In this document: piece by piece, positions 1-8,907 of the stretch
Position numbering within the stretch: the first letter of the stretch is position 1
How the letters are laid out: each line of letters starts with the position of its first letter
Origin: DATDEW01 sp046590205
GTDB lineage: Bacteria > Bacteroidota > Ignavibacteria > Palsa-1295
Direction of reading: 5' to 3'
Assembly (NCBI GenBank): GCA_046590205.1
Contig: JBKJTT010000037.1
Coordinates: 1-64,000 of the forward strand
DNA length: 64,000 nucleotides
Notes under the pieces: generated by a model
What the model saw: only the letters and a program-made list of their open reading frames with translations
Told to the model about the DNA's origin: nothing
Database searches by the model: none
Translations under genes and position numbers: made by a program

Positions 1-205
1 TGTGAACATCGCCGAGCCGAAAGCGCTCATCGCATTTGCGGGTCCGCGAGTTGTGGAGCAGACAATCCGCAAGAAACTCCCGCCCGGCTTCCAGAAATCG
101 GAGTTCCTGCTTGAGCATGGCTTCGTAGATATGGTCGTGCATCGGAAGGAGTTGAAGAGGACAGTGGGGGTGGTTTTAGCGCAGCTAAAAGTGGTCAGTG
201 ATTAG
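1..205 (+). CDS. accD: Acetyl-CoA carboxylase carboxyltransferase subunit beta, C-terminal end (partial)
   Basis: The window opens inside this gene and shows only the last 67 codons (first full codon at base 2). The visible residues, such as NIAEPKALIAFAGPRVVEQT and then PPGFQKSEFLLEHGFVD, match the conserved C-terminal core of AccD. With AccA, AccD transfers the carboxyl group from carboxybiotin to acetyl-CoA, giving malonyl-CoA for fatty acid synthesis in the cytoplasm. The final residues (VVSD) and the TAG stop at 203-205 lie inside the heptamer repeat that starts at 190, so the native end seems to have been replaced by repeat-encoded sequence. Assignment is secure; everything upstream is outside the window. 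Confidence 0.9.
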   Translation, partial: VNIAEPKALIAFAGPRVVEQTIRKKLPPGFQKSEFLLEHGFVDMVVHRKELKRTVGVVLAQLKVVSD

Positions 206-231
206 TGGCTAGTGGTTAGTGGGGAGTGATT
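190..231 (+). repeat. Tandem heptamer array, AGTGRYT type (copy A)
   Basis: Six consecutive heptamers can be read without a gap: AGTGGTC, AGTGATT, AGTGGCT, AGTGGTT, AGTGGGG, AGTGATT. The accD stop codon lies inside the second unit. The array is repeated in inverted orientation at 616-643, so the two copies bracket the four-helix-bundle gene between them. Related arrays lie at 16201-16251, 26264-26311 and 28484-28523. The layout resembles the short tandemly repeated repetitive (STRR) heptamers known from cyanobacteria. Confidence 0.9.
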
Positions 232-257
232 AGGAATTTAATAGGAAGGAAAGATAC

Positions 258-611
258 ATGTCAGTTATAAAAAGTTATCGGGATTTGATTGTTTGGCAGC
301 GTTCAATTGATCTGACGGTTGCTATATACGAACTTACTGCTAAGTTTCCAAAGGAAGAGATGTTTGGTTTAACAAGCCAACTGCGAAGAGCATCTGTGTC
401 AATCGCCTCGAACATTGCTGAAGGACAAAGCAGAGGCACTCAAGATTTTAAGCGGTTTTTCACAATATCCCAAGGTTCATTGTCCGAGGTTGAAACGCAA
501 CTTCTGATTTCGCTTAGACTTCGCTATTTTGATGGTACGACTTATGCTAAGATCACAGGGCAGTGTGATGAAATAGGAAAAATGCTCGGCGGATTACACC
601 GCTCGCTTTAA
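258..611 (+). CDS. Four-helix-bundle protein (23S rRNA intervening-sequence protein / S23 family)
   Basis: The 117-residue protein carries the family signature: FPKEEMFGLTSQLRRASVSI, then SNIAEGQSRG and a GSLSEVETQL stretch, as in IVP proteins encoded in 23S rRNA intervening sequences and in the Avd accessory proteins of diversity-generating retroelements. Free-standing copies are common in Bacteroidota and environmental genomes; their role is unknown, with nucleic-acid binding often assumed. A purine-rich GGAAGGAAAG lies just before the ATG. No rRNA or reverse transcriptase is nearby. Inverted heptamer arrays (190-231 and 616-643) bracket the gene, so the whole may be a small insertion unit. 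Family call is strong; function is not known. Confidence 0.88.
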   Translation: MSVIKSYRDLIVWQRSIDLTVAIYELTAKFPKEEMFGLTSQLRRASVSIASNIAEGQSRGTQDFKRFFTISQGSLSEVETQLLISLRLRYFDGTTYAKITGQCDEIGKMLGGLHRSL

Positions 612-615
612 CCCT

Positions 616-643
616 CTTCACTAACCACTAATCACTAACCACT
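616..643 (-). repeat. Tandem heptamer array, AGTGRYT type (inverted copy B)
   Basis: Read on the minus strand the units are AGTGGTT (643-637), AGTGATT (636-630), AGTGGTT (629-623) and AGTGAAG (622-616). It is the inverted partner of the array at 190-231. It starts 4 bases after the stop of the four-helix-bundle gene and ends 10 bases before the arginase ATG, so it fills the space where an arginase ribosome-binding site would be expected. Confidence 0.88.
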
Positions 644-653
644 TTTCAATCGA

Positions 654-1595
654 ATGTCTGATAATAAGAAACACCCGAAAAACAGCGACTGGAGCGTCCG
701 CATCATCGGTTTCCCGATGGATCTGGGAGCGGGCAGACGCGGAGTGGATATGGGTCCCTCGGCGCTGCGCATCGCATGCGTTGCCGAAAAACTTCGTGCA
801 CTTGGGTATAACGTATCTGATGCCGGCGATATTGATGTACGTATTCCCGAAGTTGCCGAGATAAATAATCCGCACCTCAAGTATCTTGCCGAGATTACCG
901 ATGCTTGCTCAACGCTTGCAACGGAAGTCGAGGCGGCGCTCAATCATGATGAATTCCCTCTCGTGCTCGGCGGCGATCACTCGATGGCTATCGGTACGAT
1001 TGCGGGTATTGCAAACCATTGCAAAAAACACAAAAAGCGTTTCGGTGTGATATGGATAGACGCTCATGCCGATATTAACACACCTGATACTTCCCCCTCG
1101 GGCAACATTCACGGCATGCCTGTTGCGGTGTCTCTCGGAATCGGCGCGCCGGAGCTTACGAAGGTCGGCGGCGACTTCACGACACTTGCACCGCATCAAA
1201 TTGCGATGATTGGACTGCGTTCTGTTGACGAAGGCGAAGTAGCGATAATCAAAAAGCTAAAGATAGAAGCGTACTCGATGAGCGACCTTGATAAGCACGG
1301 CGTTCATCGCATCATCGCAAAAGTACTAACCTCGATGCGCGCAAAAGTTGACCACTTGCATGTAAGTTTCGATCTTGATTCGGTTGACCCGATGTATGCC
1401 CCTGGCGTTGGTACCCCCGTCCCCGGCGGACTTACCTATCGCGAAGCGCATCTGATCATGGAAGCAATAGCAGATACGGGCTACATGTCATCGCTCGAGA
1501 TAGCCGAAGTAAACCCCATCTTAGACGACAGAAACAAATCCGCCGAATTCGCCGCAGACCTTATAGCAAGTAGTATGGGAAAGAGGATATTATAG
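654..1595 (+). CDS. rocF: Arginase (arginase/agmatinase/formiminoglutamase superfamily)
   Basis: A 313-residue cytoplasmic hydrolase that should convert L-arginine to ornithine and urea. The binuclear manganese motifs are all present: GGDHS at residues 106-110, DAHAD at 136-140 and SFDLDSVDP at 238-246. The N-terminal SVRIIGFPMDLGAGRRGVDM is typical of true arginases rather than agmatinases, although agmatinase activity cannot be excluded by eye. The ATG follows the heptamer array 616-643 with no recognisable Shine-Dalgarno sequence. With the tryptophan and lysine enzymes to the right it suggests amino acid catabolism, but it is not in one operon with them. Confidence 0.88.
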   Translation: MSDNKKHPKNSDWSVRIIGFPMDLGAGRRGVDMGPSALRIACVAEKLRALGYNVSDAGDIDVRIPEVAEINNPHLKYLAEITDACSTLATEVEAALNHDEFPLVLGGDHSMAIGTIAGIANHCKKHKKRFGVIWIDAHADINTPDTSPSGNIHGMPVAVSLGIGAPELTKVGGDFTTLAPHQIAMIGLRSVDEGEVAIIKKLKIEAYSMSDLDKHGVHRIIAKVLTSMRAKVDHLHVSFDLDSVDPMYAPGVGTPVPGGLTYREAHLIMEAIADTGYMSSLEIAEVNPILDDRNKSAEFAADLIASSMGKRIL

Positions 1596-1597
1596 AA

Positions 1598-2778
1598 TTA
1601 TTTGATAATCACTTTCTTAATCAGCATTTTCCCAGAAGCATCTTTAAGCTGCAAGTTATATGCCCCGCTTGGCAGCCCATTTAATTCTATACGTATCGGT
1701 TTTGTGTTGTAGTTTATCTGCAACTTGAGTTCTCTTCCGAGTCCGTCGAAGAGTTTTATGTCTTTGCAATCTCCATCTACGAGTATATAATTGCGGGCAG
1801 GATTTGGTGATATGGAAACATGTCTCTCCGACTCTTTATGAACACCAAGTTGACGTATCTCGAACGAGAGAGAATCGAACGGCTGATCCTGTACATAGTA
1901 CTTAACCTTCCAAGTACCCAGTGGCATATTTACCTGCACTGCTGGACCATTGATGTATGTATAATAGTACCAATACCGATAGTTAGCATCCATTGTGTCG
2001 AGATGAGTAAACCATAATGTACCCGACGGTTCATACCAATCTGTTCGGATGATATTCCCTTGCCCAATGGATAAACCATGCACCCAATACGTGATAAATG
2101 AATCACGCTGGCTGAAAAAGGTTTGATGCGGGGCTTCCCTGACGCTATCAAGAGCAAGTATTCCTGATGCAACATTTGAATTAATGTATTGCAGATCGTT
2201 GTCATATTGAGGAAGGAATGCTATCATTGCAGGTACTTCGGGTTCACCAGAACAAAGACGGCCGAATGGATCAATAATGAATCCGTTTTTATAGACTTCA
2301 AAATGACAATGCGGATCGGTGGACTTCCCGCTCGAACCGACCTGTGCAATTCGCTGCCCTTGCATGACAGAATCGCCGACATTCACCATCAACGAATTCT
2401 TCTTGAGATGTGCATACAGCGTATAAAGTGAGTCCCCATGATTAATACTTATGAAGTTTCCGTAACCGCCTGTATCTTGCTGTTTGGAGCGATCAAACTC
2501 GCCATCCTTCGTGAAATATACTCTGCCATCAGCCCCGCGGCAAGGATATACACTCCCGAATCCATTTGCGAAAAATCGCGAATGACAAAATCCGTCCCCC
2601 AATGTCCGTCGTAGGTAAGTGTACCACACTGGTAGTCTGCTATCTGACCGGCTTTCGTATCCTGATCCATGTAATTAACGATGAACCAGTCTTTATTCTC
2701 AATCCCTTCAACAGAAACAATAAACTGCGCAGACGCATTAGTAGCGAGCATAGTGATAAGGCAAAGTAGTGTTTTCAT
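1598..2778 (-). pseudogene. Secreted M23 metallopeptidase with T9SS sorting domain, interrupted by a frameshift
   Basis: Two overlapping minus-strand frames together make one M23 (LytM-type) peptidoglycan hydrolase. The first runs from ATG 2778 with signal peptide MKTLLCLITMLATNASAQ and carries HWGTDFVI, the first zinc ligands. It goes out of frame at the C-run 2533-2536. The second frame carries on with GADGRVYFTKDGEFDRS, YGNFISINHGDSLYTLYAHL and DPHCHFEV (HxH zinc/catalytic motif), then a domain of unknown role and a T9SS tail (SISPNPARNYILV to the end). One extra base at the run gives LAAGADGRVYF, which restores the reading. All catalytic residues survive, so this is a recent frameshift, an assembly error in a homopolymer, or much less likely a programmed frameshift. 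Confidence 0.8.
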
Positions 2779-2782
2779 ACTG

Positions 2783-2790
2783 CAAATATA
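2783..2790 (-). promoter_or_regulatory. Candidate promoter -7 element for the M23 gene
   Basis: TATATTTG on the minus strand fits the Bacteroidota -7 consensus TAnnTTTG and lies 5 bases before the ATG at 2778, which would give an almost leaderless mRNA. No TTTG -33 element is seen at the usual spacing, so confidence is modest. Confidence 0.4.
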
Positions 2791-2888
2791 CGATGATAAT
2801 AGCCTAGGCCCTAGTACGTGAACCTCTTGCCCACTAACTGCGTTTTACAGTTGAAGAACATCCAATAACATTCTATTCGGAGTTTTTC

Positions 2889-4406
2889 ATGGCAAACCGC
2901 AACAACAGCATTTCTTCCCCAAAGCGTACCGCTTCTTTCGATCCTGCAACAAAATTTCCATTCGGCGACGGCATCACTTACGATGATGTGTTGCTATCCC
3001 CCGGATACAGCGAAGTACTTCCTCGCGACGTAGATCTTTCAACCCAGTTCACTCGCAATATCCGGCTCTCTGTTCCGATGGTTTCGAGCGCAATGGATAC
3101 CGTTACGGAATCTGCAATGGCGATCACGATGGCTCGCGAAGGCGGCATCGGTATCATCCATAAAAATCTGTCTCTCAAAGGGCAAGCCGAAGAAGTTGAT
3201 AGGGTTAAACGCTCCGAAAGCGGCATGATACTCTCGCCTATTACACTCACTGCTGGACACTCCCTTCGTGACGCCCTTTCGCTCATGGAAAAGTATTCAA
3301 TCTCCGGTATTCCTATTATTGATAAGGATGGTGCATTAATCGGAATAATTACTAACCGTGATATTCGTTTTGAGTCCGACCTCTCGCTCAAGGTCGAGCG
3401 CATCATGACGAAAAATAATCTTGTTACTGCACCTGTTGGTACCACGCTTGAAAAAGCAGAAGCAATTTTACAAGCCAATAAAATTGAAAAGCTACCCGTC
3501 GTTGATAAGCGCGGACGACTAAAAGGACTTATCACCTTCAAAGATATCCAGAAGAAAAAACGCTATCCGAATGCAGCCAAAGATTCAAGCGGACGTCTCG
3601 TCTGCGGCGCAGCAGTTGGCGTATCTCCTGATACGTTGCAACGTGTAGGTGAACTCGTCTCTGCTCACGTAGATGTCGTCATCGTTGACACAGCTCACGG
3701 TCACACCAAAGGCGTGATCGATATGGTGAAAGTCATCAAAAAGAATTTTGCACATCTTGAAGTGATAGCTGGTAATGTTGCAACAGCAGAAGGTACTAAA
3801 GCACTTATCGAGGCAGGTGTTGATGCAGTGAAAGTTGGAGTCGGTCCTGGTTCTATCTGTACGACACGTATTGTAGCAGGTGTTGGCGTACCGCAGTTAT
3901 CTGCAGTCATGTTCGCAGCATCTATCGGACTCAAAAAAGGCATTCCCATCATCGCTGATGGTGGTATCAAACAAACAGGCGACATCCCGAAAGCAATTGC
4001 AGCTGGAGCATCAACAGTGATGATAGGAAATCTCTTCGCAGGCACGGAAGAATCACCCGGCGAAAAGATATTTTTAGAAGGCAGAACATTCAAACTCTAT
4101 CGTGGCATGGGTTCTCTCTCGGCTATGGCACAAGGTTCAGCCGATAGGTACTTCCAAGACGTAGAAGAAGGTTTATCAAAGATGGTCCCCGAAGGCATCG
4201 AAGGCAGAGTGCCGTTCAAAGGCTCGCTCTCGGAAATTATTTATCAAATGACAGGCGGCTTACGCGCAGCAATGGGCTACACAGGTTCAGCAACAATATC
4301 CGAGTTGCAATCAAAAGGCACATTCATCAAGATAACAGCAGCAGGACTCCGCGAATCACATCCGCACGATGTAACTATCACAAAGGAAGCCCCAAATTAT
4401 CACTAA
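2889..4406 (+). CDS. guaB: Inosine-5'-monophosphate dehydrogenase
   Basis: A 505-residue cytoplasmic enzyme that oxidises IMP to XMP with NAD+, the committed step of guanine nucleotide synthesis. The TIM-barrel starts with GITYDDVLLSPGYSEVLP; two CBS domains lie at about residues 113-225 (SPITLTAGHSLRDAL..., NLVTAPVGTTLEKAEAIL). The catalytic loop GPGSICTTRIVAGVG has the nucleophile Cys324, and YRGMGSLSAM is the phosphate-binding/flap region. Length is normal for a CBS-containing IMPDH. Its stop overlaps the stop of the convergent tryptophan dioxygenase gene by 4 bases. Confidence 0.97.
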   Translation: MANRNNSISSPKRTASFDPATKFPFGDGITYDDVLLSPGYSEVLPRDVDLSTQFTRNIRLSVPMVSSAMDTVTESAMAITMAREGGIGIIHKNLSLKGQAEEVDRVKRSESGMILSPITLTAGHSLRDALSLMEKYSISGIPIIDKDGALIGIITNRDIRFESDLSLKVERIMTKNNLVTAPVGTTLEKAEAILQANKIEKLPVVDKRGRLKGLITFKDIQKKKRYPNAAKDSSGRLVCGAAVGVSPDTLQRVGELVSAHVDVVIVDTAHGHTKGVIDMVKVIKKNFAHLEVIAGNVATAEGTKALIEAGVDAVKVGVGPGSICTTRIVAGVGVPQLSAVMFAASIGLKKGIPIIADGGIKQTGDIPKAIAAGASTVMIGNLFAGTEESPGEKIFLEGRTFKLYRGMGSLSAMAQGSADRYFQDVEEGLSKMVPEGIEGRVPFKGSLSEIIYQMTGGLRAAMGYTGSATISELQSKGTFIKITAAGLRESHPHDVTITKEAPNYH

Positions 4407-5344
4407 GCGTCGCCAAGCGTCGGCAATTCAACTTCCTCGTCAGTTAGGATAGTATTTCTAGCTGCTAAGACTTCCGGAAAGTAATGCTCTTCCTTGATCG
4501 AACGTGATAGGTATTCTGCCCAGTTTGTTTCGCCGGTTCCGTGCGGTGCTTTGGCTAAGTGTTTTGCGGCAGCGCGAAGATGTGAGCGTTTCCAGTCGAT
4601 GATGGTTTGGTCAAGCTTTGCAAGCTCTAATGCAAGATCATTGATTGCTTGGGGTGCTTTAGAAGTAAAGAGGTCTTCGTAGGTGAGATTCTTATCGTGT
4701 AAAATTTTATCAAATGCAAGACGTAAGGAATACGGTTTGCGATTCTCATAAAGTGAGTTGAGCCAATGCAAATGTTTCTCCTTGAACTTGATGAGCGTTA
4801 GCGTCGGCTCGCCTGTTTCCATGCTTCGCGCGGCGCGCTCCCAGTAGAACGTATCACCCTTGCCGCCGAAATCAAGTCGTTCAAGTCCGGCAAGAACTTC
4901 AATAGCTCTGAACTGCGCCGACTGAAATCCACTCGATGAACCAAATGCTTTGCGGAACTCCATGAACTCATCAGTCGAGAGACCCTCAATAAGTATATCA
5001 AAACTTTGCGTGCAGAAATTTAAGATTCGATTAGCACGTACTGCTCTTTCATGAGTATCAGCAATGTTAGCCGTCTCTTCAAGAAGCGACTCTATCCCCT
5101 TCTTCAGTTCATGCAGAGTTAAGCGAAACCACAACTCCGTCTGCTGATGATAGATGAGAAAAGTTAACTCATCATGAAAATCTGTCAAGGTCAGCTGAAG
5201 AGAAAGTAGCGTATCGGTATGGATATAGTCATCATAGGTCAACTCTTTACGAAGAGTGATACACTCGATATAATCCGCAGCACGATTACCATATCGCGCT
5301 TCAAGTTTCTTCGTTGCTTCTTCTGTTGTGGTATTGTGCTTCAT
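4403..5344 (-). CDS. kynA: Tryptophan 2,3-dioxygenase
   Basis: A 313-residue haem enzyme that opens the indole ring of L-tryptophan to give N-formylkynurenine, the first step of the kynurenine route. The family block LTYDDYIHTDTLLSLQ is followed by DFHDELTFLIYHQQTELWFR (about residues 55-74), which holds the substrate-binding histidine and arginine. Further family stretches include SSGFQSAQFR. It starts 2 bases after the stop of the lysine aminotransferase gene, so the two are probably cotranscribed on the minus strand. No kynurenine formamidase or kynureninase is seen in the window. Confidence 0.93.
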   Translation of the reverse strand: MKHNTTTEEATKKLEARYGNRAADYIECITLRKELTYDDYIHTDTLLSLQLTLTDFHDELTFLIYHQQTELWFRLTLHELKKGIESLLEETANIADTHERAVRANRILNFCTQSFDILIEGLSTDEFMEFRKAFGSSSGFQSAQFRAIEVLAGLERLDFGGKGDTFYWERAARSMETGEPTLTLIKFKEKHLHWLNSLYENRKPYSLRLAFDKILHDKNLTYEDLFTSKAPQAINDLALELAKLDQTIIDWKRSHLRAAAKHLAKAPHGTGETNWAEYLSRSIKEEHYFPEVLAARNTILTDEEVELPTLGDA

Positions 5345-5346
5345 TC

Positions 5347-6756
5347 TTAAAATTCTCTTACTGCTAATTCTTTTACTTGGTCTCGCATCACGTTCAGCCC
5401 CATATTTATCTCTTCTTTTGAGATATTGAGTGCCGGACGGAAGCGGATGGAGCGGTCGCCGCAGCCGATGATGATAACGCCCTCATCATAACATTTCTGC
5501 TTCAAGAGGTCGCGCATCTGCGCTTCCTCTACCGTGAATGCACACATCAATCCCTTACCGCGTGGGTTCGAGAGGATGTTCGGGAATTCATCAACGATCT
5601 CGGTTATCTTTGAAAGCAAGTAATCACCTTGCACTCGTGCATTCTCGACTAAGTTCTCATCACGGATGATCTCAAGATAACGCTGGGCACGAATCATATC
5701 AACAAGATTTCCACCCCATGTAGAGTTGATACGGCTTGACTTGAAGAACACATTGTCATGCACTTCATCAATACGTCGCGATGCTAAAAGCCCGCATACT
5801 TGCATCTTCTTGCCGAATGTCATAATGTCCGGCTTCACATAATGCTCATGCGCCCATGTCTTGCCTGTCAAGCCAAGACCTGTTTGTACTTCATCATAAA
5901 TTAGTAGCGCATCATTCTCATCTGCGAGTGTGCGAAGTGTCTGATGGAAATTCTCGGAGAAATAATTATCGCCGCCCTCACCTTGAATCGGCTCGATGAT
6001 GATCGCAGCGATCTGATCAGGATGATTCATAAACGCTTCCTTCATCTGCATGAGCGATGCTTCTTCCGCGTCCTTTGCTTTAGCGAGATTCACATCATTG
6101 AGCGGGAAGGTCAGGAACGGTGCATCAATGCGAGGCCAATCCTTGAACTTCGGGAAGTACATCGTCTTCACGGGGTCAGTGTTCGTAAGTGAGAGCGCAT
6201 ACCCGTTTCGTCCGTGAAACCCATGACGGAAGTGCATGATAAGCTGACCGCGTTCTGTCGTATAACCTTTCAGGAAGTTCTTTCGAACCTTCCAATCGAA
6301 TGCAACCTTGAGCGCATTCTCTATCGCCGCGCCGCCGCCTTCGATGAGAAACAAGTGAGGCAAATATTCAGGAATCGCAACTTGACTGAACGTCTCAACA
6401 AACTCTGCCATCTCGACGGTATAGGCATCAGAACTTGAGGGTTTATTTATCGCTGCTCCAATCATTCGCTCACGTAGATCAGCCGTCATCATCTTCGGAT
6501 GATTTAACCCGACAGGACCTGATGCGAAGAACGTGAAGAAATCTAGGAAGCGCTTACCTGTGCGAGCGTCGTAGATGAAGTTGCCCTGCGATTTATTCAG
6601 GTCAACAACAAGATCAAAGCCATCAACGAGCAAATGTTTTGCAAGCGACTCATGCACTTTATCAGGAGCAATATGCACCGAACGAGAAGACATCGTCTCG
6701 AGCGTATTCTTTATCTCACTAGTTGTGCGAACTTCTACTGTATTTGTCTTTAGCAT
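5347..6756 (-). CDS. lat: L-lysine 6-transaminase (class III PLP aminotransferase)
   Basis: A 469-residue PLP enzyme that moves the epsilon-amino group of lysine to 2-oxoglutarate, giving 2-aminoadipate semialdehyde/piperideine-6-carboxylate and glutamate. Class III features: LDFFTFFASGPVGLNHPKM near the N-terminus, LLIYDEVQTGLGLTG with the PLP-ring Asp288, and DIMTFGKKMQVCG with the Schiff-base lysine at 316 or 317. The FFTFFASGPVG stretch is typical of lysine 6-transaminase rather than of ornithine or acetylornithine aminotransferase. It lies directly upstream of tryptophan dioxygenase on the minus strand and is separated from korA by a terminator hairpin. Confidence 0.9.
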   Translation of the reverse strand: MLKTNTVEVRTTSEIKNTLETMSSRSVHIAPDKVHESLAKHLLVDGFDLVVDLNKSQGNFIYDARTGKRFLDFFTFFASGPVGLNHPKMMTADLRERMIGAAINKPSSSDAYTVEMAEFVETFSQVAIPEYLPHLFLIEGGGAAIENALKVAFDWKVRKNFLKGYTTERGQLIMHFRHGFHGRNGYALSLTNTDPVKTMYFPKFKDWPRIDAPFLTFPLNDVNLAKAKDAEEASLMQMKEAFMNHPDQIAAIIIEPIQGEGGDNYFSENFHQTLRTLADENDALLIYDEVQTGLGLTGKTWAHEHYVKPDIMTFGKKMQVCGLLASRRIDEVHDNVFFKSSRINSTWGGNLVDMIRAQRYLEIIRDENLVENARVQGDYLLSKITEIVDEFPNILSNPRGKGLMCAFTVEEAQMRDLLKQKCYDEGVIIIGCGDRSIRFRPALNISKEEINMGLNVMRDQVKELAVREF

Positions 6757-6792
6757 ATTAGTACTCCTATATTCTTCTTCGCTAAGAAATGC

Positions 6793-6826
6793 AAAAGGCA
6801 GTCCATTGTGTAAGGACTGCCTTTTT
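6793..6826. terminator. Rho-independent terminator after korA
   Basis: An 11-base inverted repeat (AAGGCAGTCC paired with GGACTGCCTT, loop about 9 bases) is flanked by an A-run and a T-run, so it can act in both directions. It lies between the end of korA and the start of lat on the minus strand and should separate their transcripts. Confidence 0.85.
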
Positions 6827-6848
6827 ACTACTTCAACTGTCCTTACGA

Positions 6849-8732
6849 TTATTTCAACGAAGCAAGGACTTCTTCCACCTTATCAACGATCTCCGACGAA
6901 GTGAAGGGCAAGCCCTCAACTTTATTGATGCTAATAACATCAATAAGAAACTCCGAACGGATGATACGGCTAAGTTGACCAAGATTCAACTCCGGTATGA
7001 TGATCTTCTCAAAGTTCTTAAGAATATCACCAAGATCAGGGGGAAGCGGATTGATCCAACGCAAGTGCGCTGCCGATACACCCTTCGATGCAAGTTGCTC
7101 TTGTGCTGTTGTGATCGAGCCGTATGTACCACCCCATCCAAGGAGAAGCACTTTCCCGCTCTTTGCGCCGAGTATTTCTGTCGGCGCAATATCCTTCGCA
7201 ATTCCTTTTACTTTCTCTGCGCGAAGACGAACCATGAAGTCATGGTTTGCTGGCTCGTAGTTTACGTTACCTGTGATGTGCTGCTTTTCCAAGCCGCCGA
7301 TGCGATGTTCTAAACCGGATGTGCCCGGTATAGCCCACGGACGAGCATTATTCTCATCACGAGCATATGGCATGAACTCATCACTTGTTGACTGCGTCAA
7401 CCGCTTTGTGACGATCTCCGGAAGCGTATCAGCATCAGGAATAAGCCATGGCTCTGCACCGTTTGCGATGTAACCGTCTGTCAATAGAATAACAGGCACC
7501 ATGTACTTGAGCGCGATCTTCGTCGCTTCGTATGCAGCTGCAAAACAATCTACAGGGCTTTTCGCCGCAATAACTGCAACAGGGCACTCGCCGTTACGTC
7601 CGTAAAGAGCTTGCATAAGATCTGCTTGCTCTGTTTTTGTTGGAAGGCCTGTTGAAGGACCGCCGCGCTGAACGTCAACGATGATAAGCGGAAGCTCTGT
7701 CATTACTGCAAGTCCGATAGCTTCTGCTTTAAGCGCAAGCCCCGGACCGGACGTGGTCGTGAGTGCAATGCTTCCTGTATAAGCAGCACCGATAGCAGAT
7801 GCAATACCTGCAATCTCGTCTTCTGCTTGAAATGTCTTTACGCCGAAGTTTTTATACTTCGATAGCTCATGTAAAATATCCGATGCAGGAGTGATAGGAT
7901 ATGAACCTAAAAATATCGGAAGCCCTGACTTCACTGATGCAGCAACGAAGCCGAGTGCTGTTGCTTCGTTACCCATGATGTTGCGGTACTTACCCGGTGT
8001 GAATTTCGCTGGCTTAATCTCGTAACGTGCAGAGAAAAGCTCTGCTGTTTCGCCGAGATAGTATCCTGCCTTGAGCGAACGAACGTTCGCCTCATAGACC
8101 TGCTCGTTCTTTCCGAATTTCTCTTTAAGCCACTGGAGCGTTGGCTCCATCGGGCGATTATAGAGCCAGTAAAGAAGACCGAGCGCAACCATATTCTTGG
8201 AGCGTCCGCCTTCTTTTGTGCCCATCTTCAGATCACGTACAGAATCGAGTGTGATCTTCGTAAGCGGAAATTTATAGACCGTATATCCTGCAAGTGTTTC
8301 ATCAGTCAACGGATTGACATCATACTTTGCAAGCTTCAGGTTCTTCTCATCAAAGGCATCTTCATTGAGAATAATAATGCCGCCTTTTTTTAGCTGACCT
8401 AAGTTCACCTTCAATGCAGCAGGATTCATCGCAACGAGAACATCAGGATGATCACCGGGTGTATGAATATCTCTCGATGAAAAATGCACCTGGAAACCTG
8501 ATACTCCATAAAGAGTACCGATGGGTGCGCGAATCTCTGCTGGATAATCAGGGAAAGTCGAAAGGTCATTGCCGATGAGCGCAGTCGTATTCGTGAACTG
8601 CGTACCCGTAAGCTGCATACCGTCACCGGAGTCACCAGCAAAACGGATGGTTACGTCTTCGAGAATTTCTATTGGGCGTTTGGTTTGTCCGAGTGATTCG
8701 GGCTTGCCGTTAACTGCTACGTCGCTTGCCAT
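6849..8732 (-). CDS. korA: 2-oxoacid (2-oxoglutarate) ferredoxin oxidoreductase, fused gamma-alpha subunit
   Basis: A 627-residue subunit in which the gamma domain (from about residue 28, RFAGDSGDGMQLTG) is fused to the alpha domain (from about residue 250, GNEATALGFVAASVKSGLPI, then GSYPITPASDILHEL). With a TPP/4Fe-4S beta subunit it catalyses reversible CoA-dependent oxidation of 2-oxoglutarate, or a related 2-oxoacid, with ferredoxin. The gamma-alpha layout is that of KorA-type rather than pyruvate enzymes. The beta subunit normally lies directly downstream, but here a terminator and an unrelated aminotransferase follow, so korB must be elsewhere. The ATG at 8732 faces the macro-domain remnant across a divergent intergenic space. 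Confidence 0.9.
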   Translation of the reverse strand: MASDVAVNGKPESLGQTKRPIEILEDVTIRFAGDSGDGMQLTGTQFTNTTALIGNDLSTFPDYPAEIRAPIGTLYGVSGFQVHFSSRDIHTPGDHPDVLVAMNPAALKVNLGQLKKGGIIILNEDAFDEKNLKLAKYDVNPLTDETLAGYTVYKFPLTKITLDSVRDLKMGTKEGGRSKNMVALGLLYWLYNRPMEPTLQWLKEKFGKNEQVYEANVRSLKAGYYLGETAELFSARYEIKPAKFTPGKYRNIMGNEATALGFVAASVKSGLPIFLGSYPITPASDILHELSKYKNFGVKTFQAEDEIAGIASAIGAAYTGSIALTTTSGPGLALKAEAIGLAVMTELPLIIVDVQRGGPSTGLPTKTEQADLMQALYGRNGECPVAVIAAKSPVDCFAAAYEATKIALKYMVPVILLTDGYIANGAEPWLIPDADTLPEIVTKRLTQSTSDEFMPYARDENNARPWAIPGTSGLEHRIGGLEKQHITGNVNYEPANHDFMVRLRAEKVKGIAKDIAPTEILGAKSGKVLLLGWGGTYGSITTAQEQLASKGVSAAHLRWINPLPPDLGDILKNFEKIIIPELNLGQLSRIIRSEFLIDVISINKVEGLPFTSSEIVDKVEEVLASLK

Positions 8733-8907
8733 AAGTGCTCTGAATATATACGGTTAGAATAATAATAAAATATGCGTTAAATATAGCTCATTAAGAACAG
8801 TAAACTCCTGAAAGCGGTTCGGAACAGGTAATACTTCTGTATTGCTGAGTGATTAGTATAGTAATCGTATTTTTGCACCAAGATTCCATAACAAGAAACG
8901 CACAACC

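Noticed and set aside
1820..2017. Short plus-strand frames inside the M23 region
   Set aside because: They lie antisense over conserved peptidase and T9SS sequence and have no homology that I recognise.
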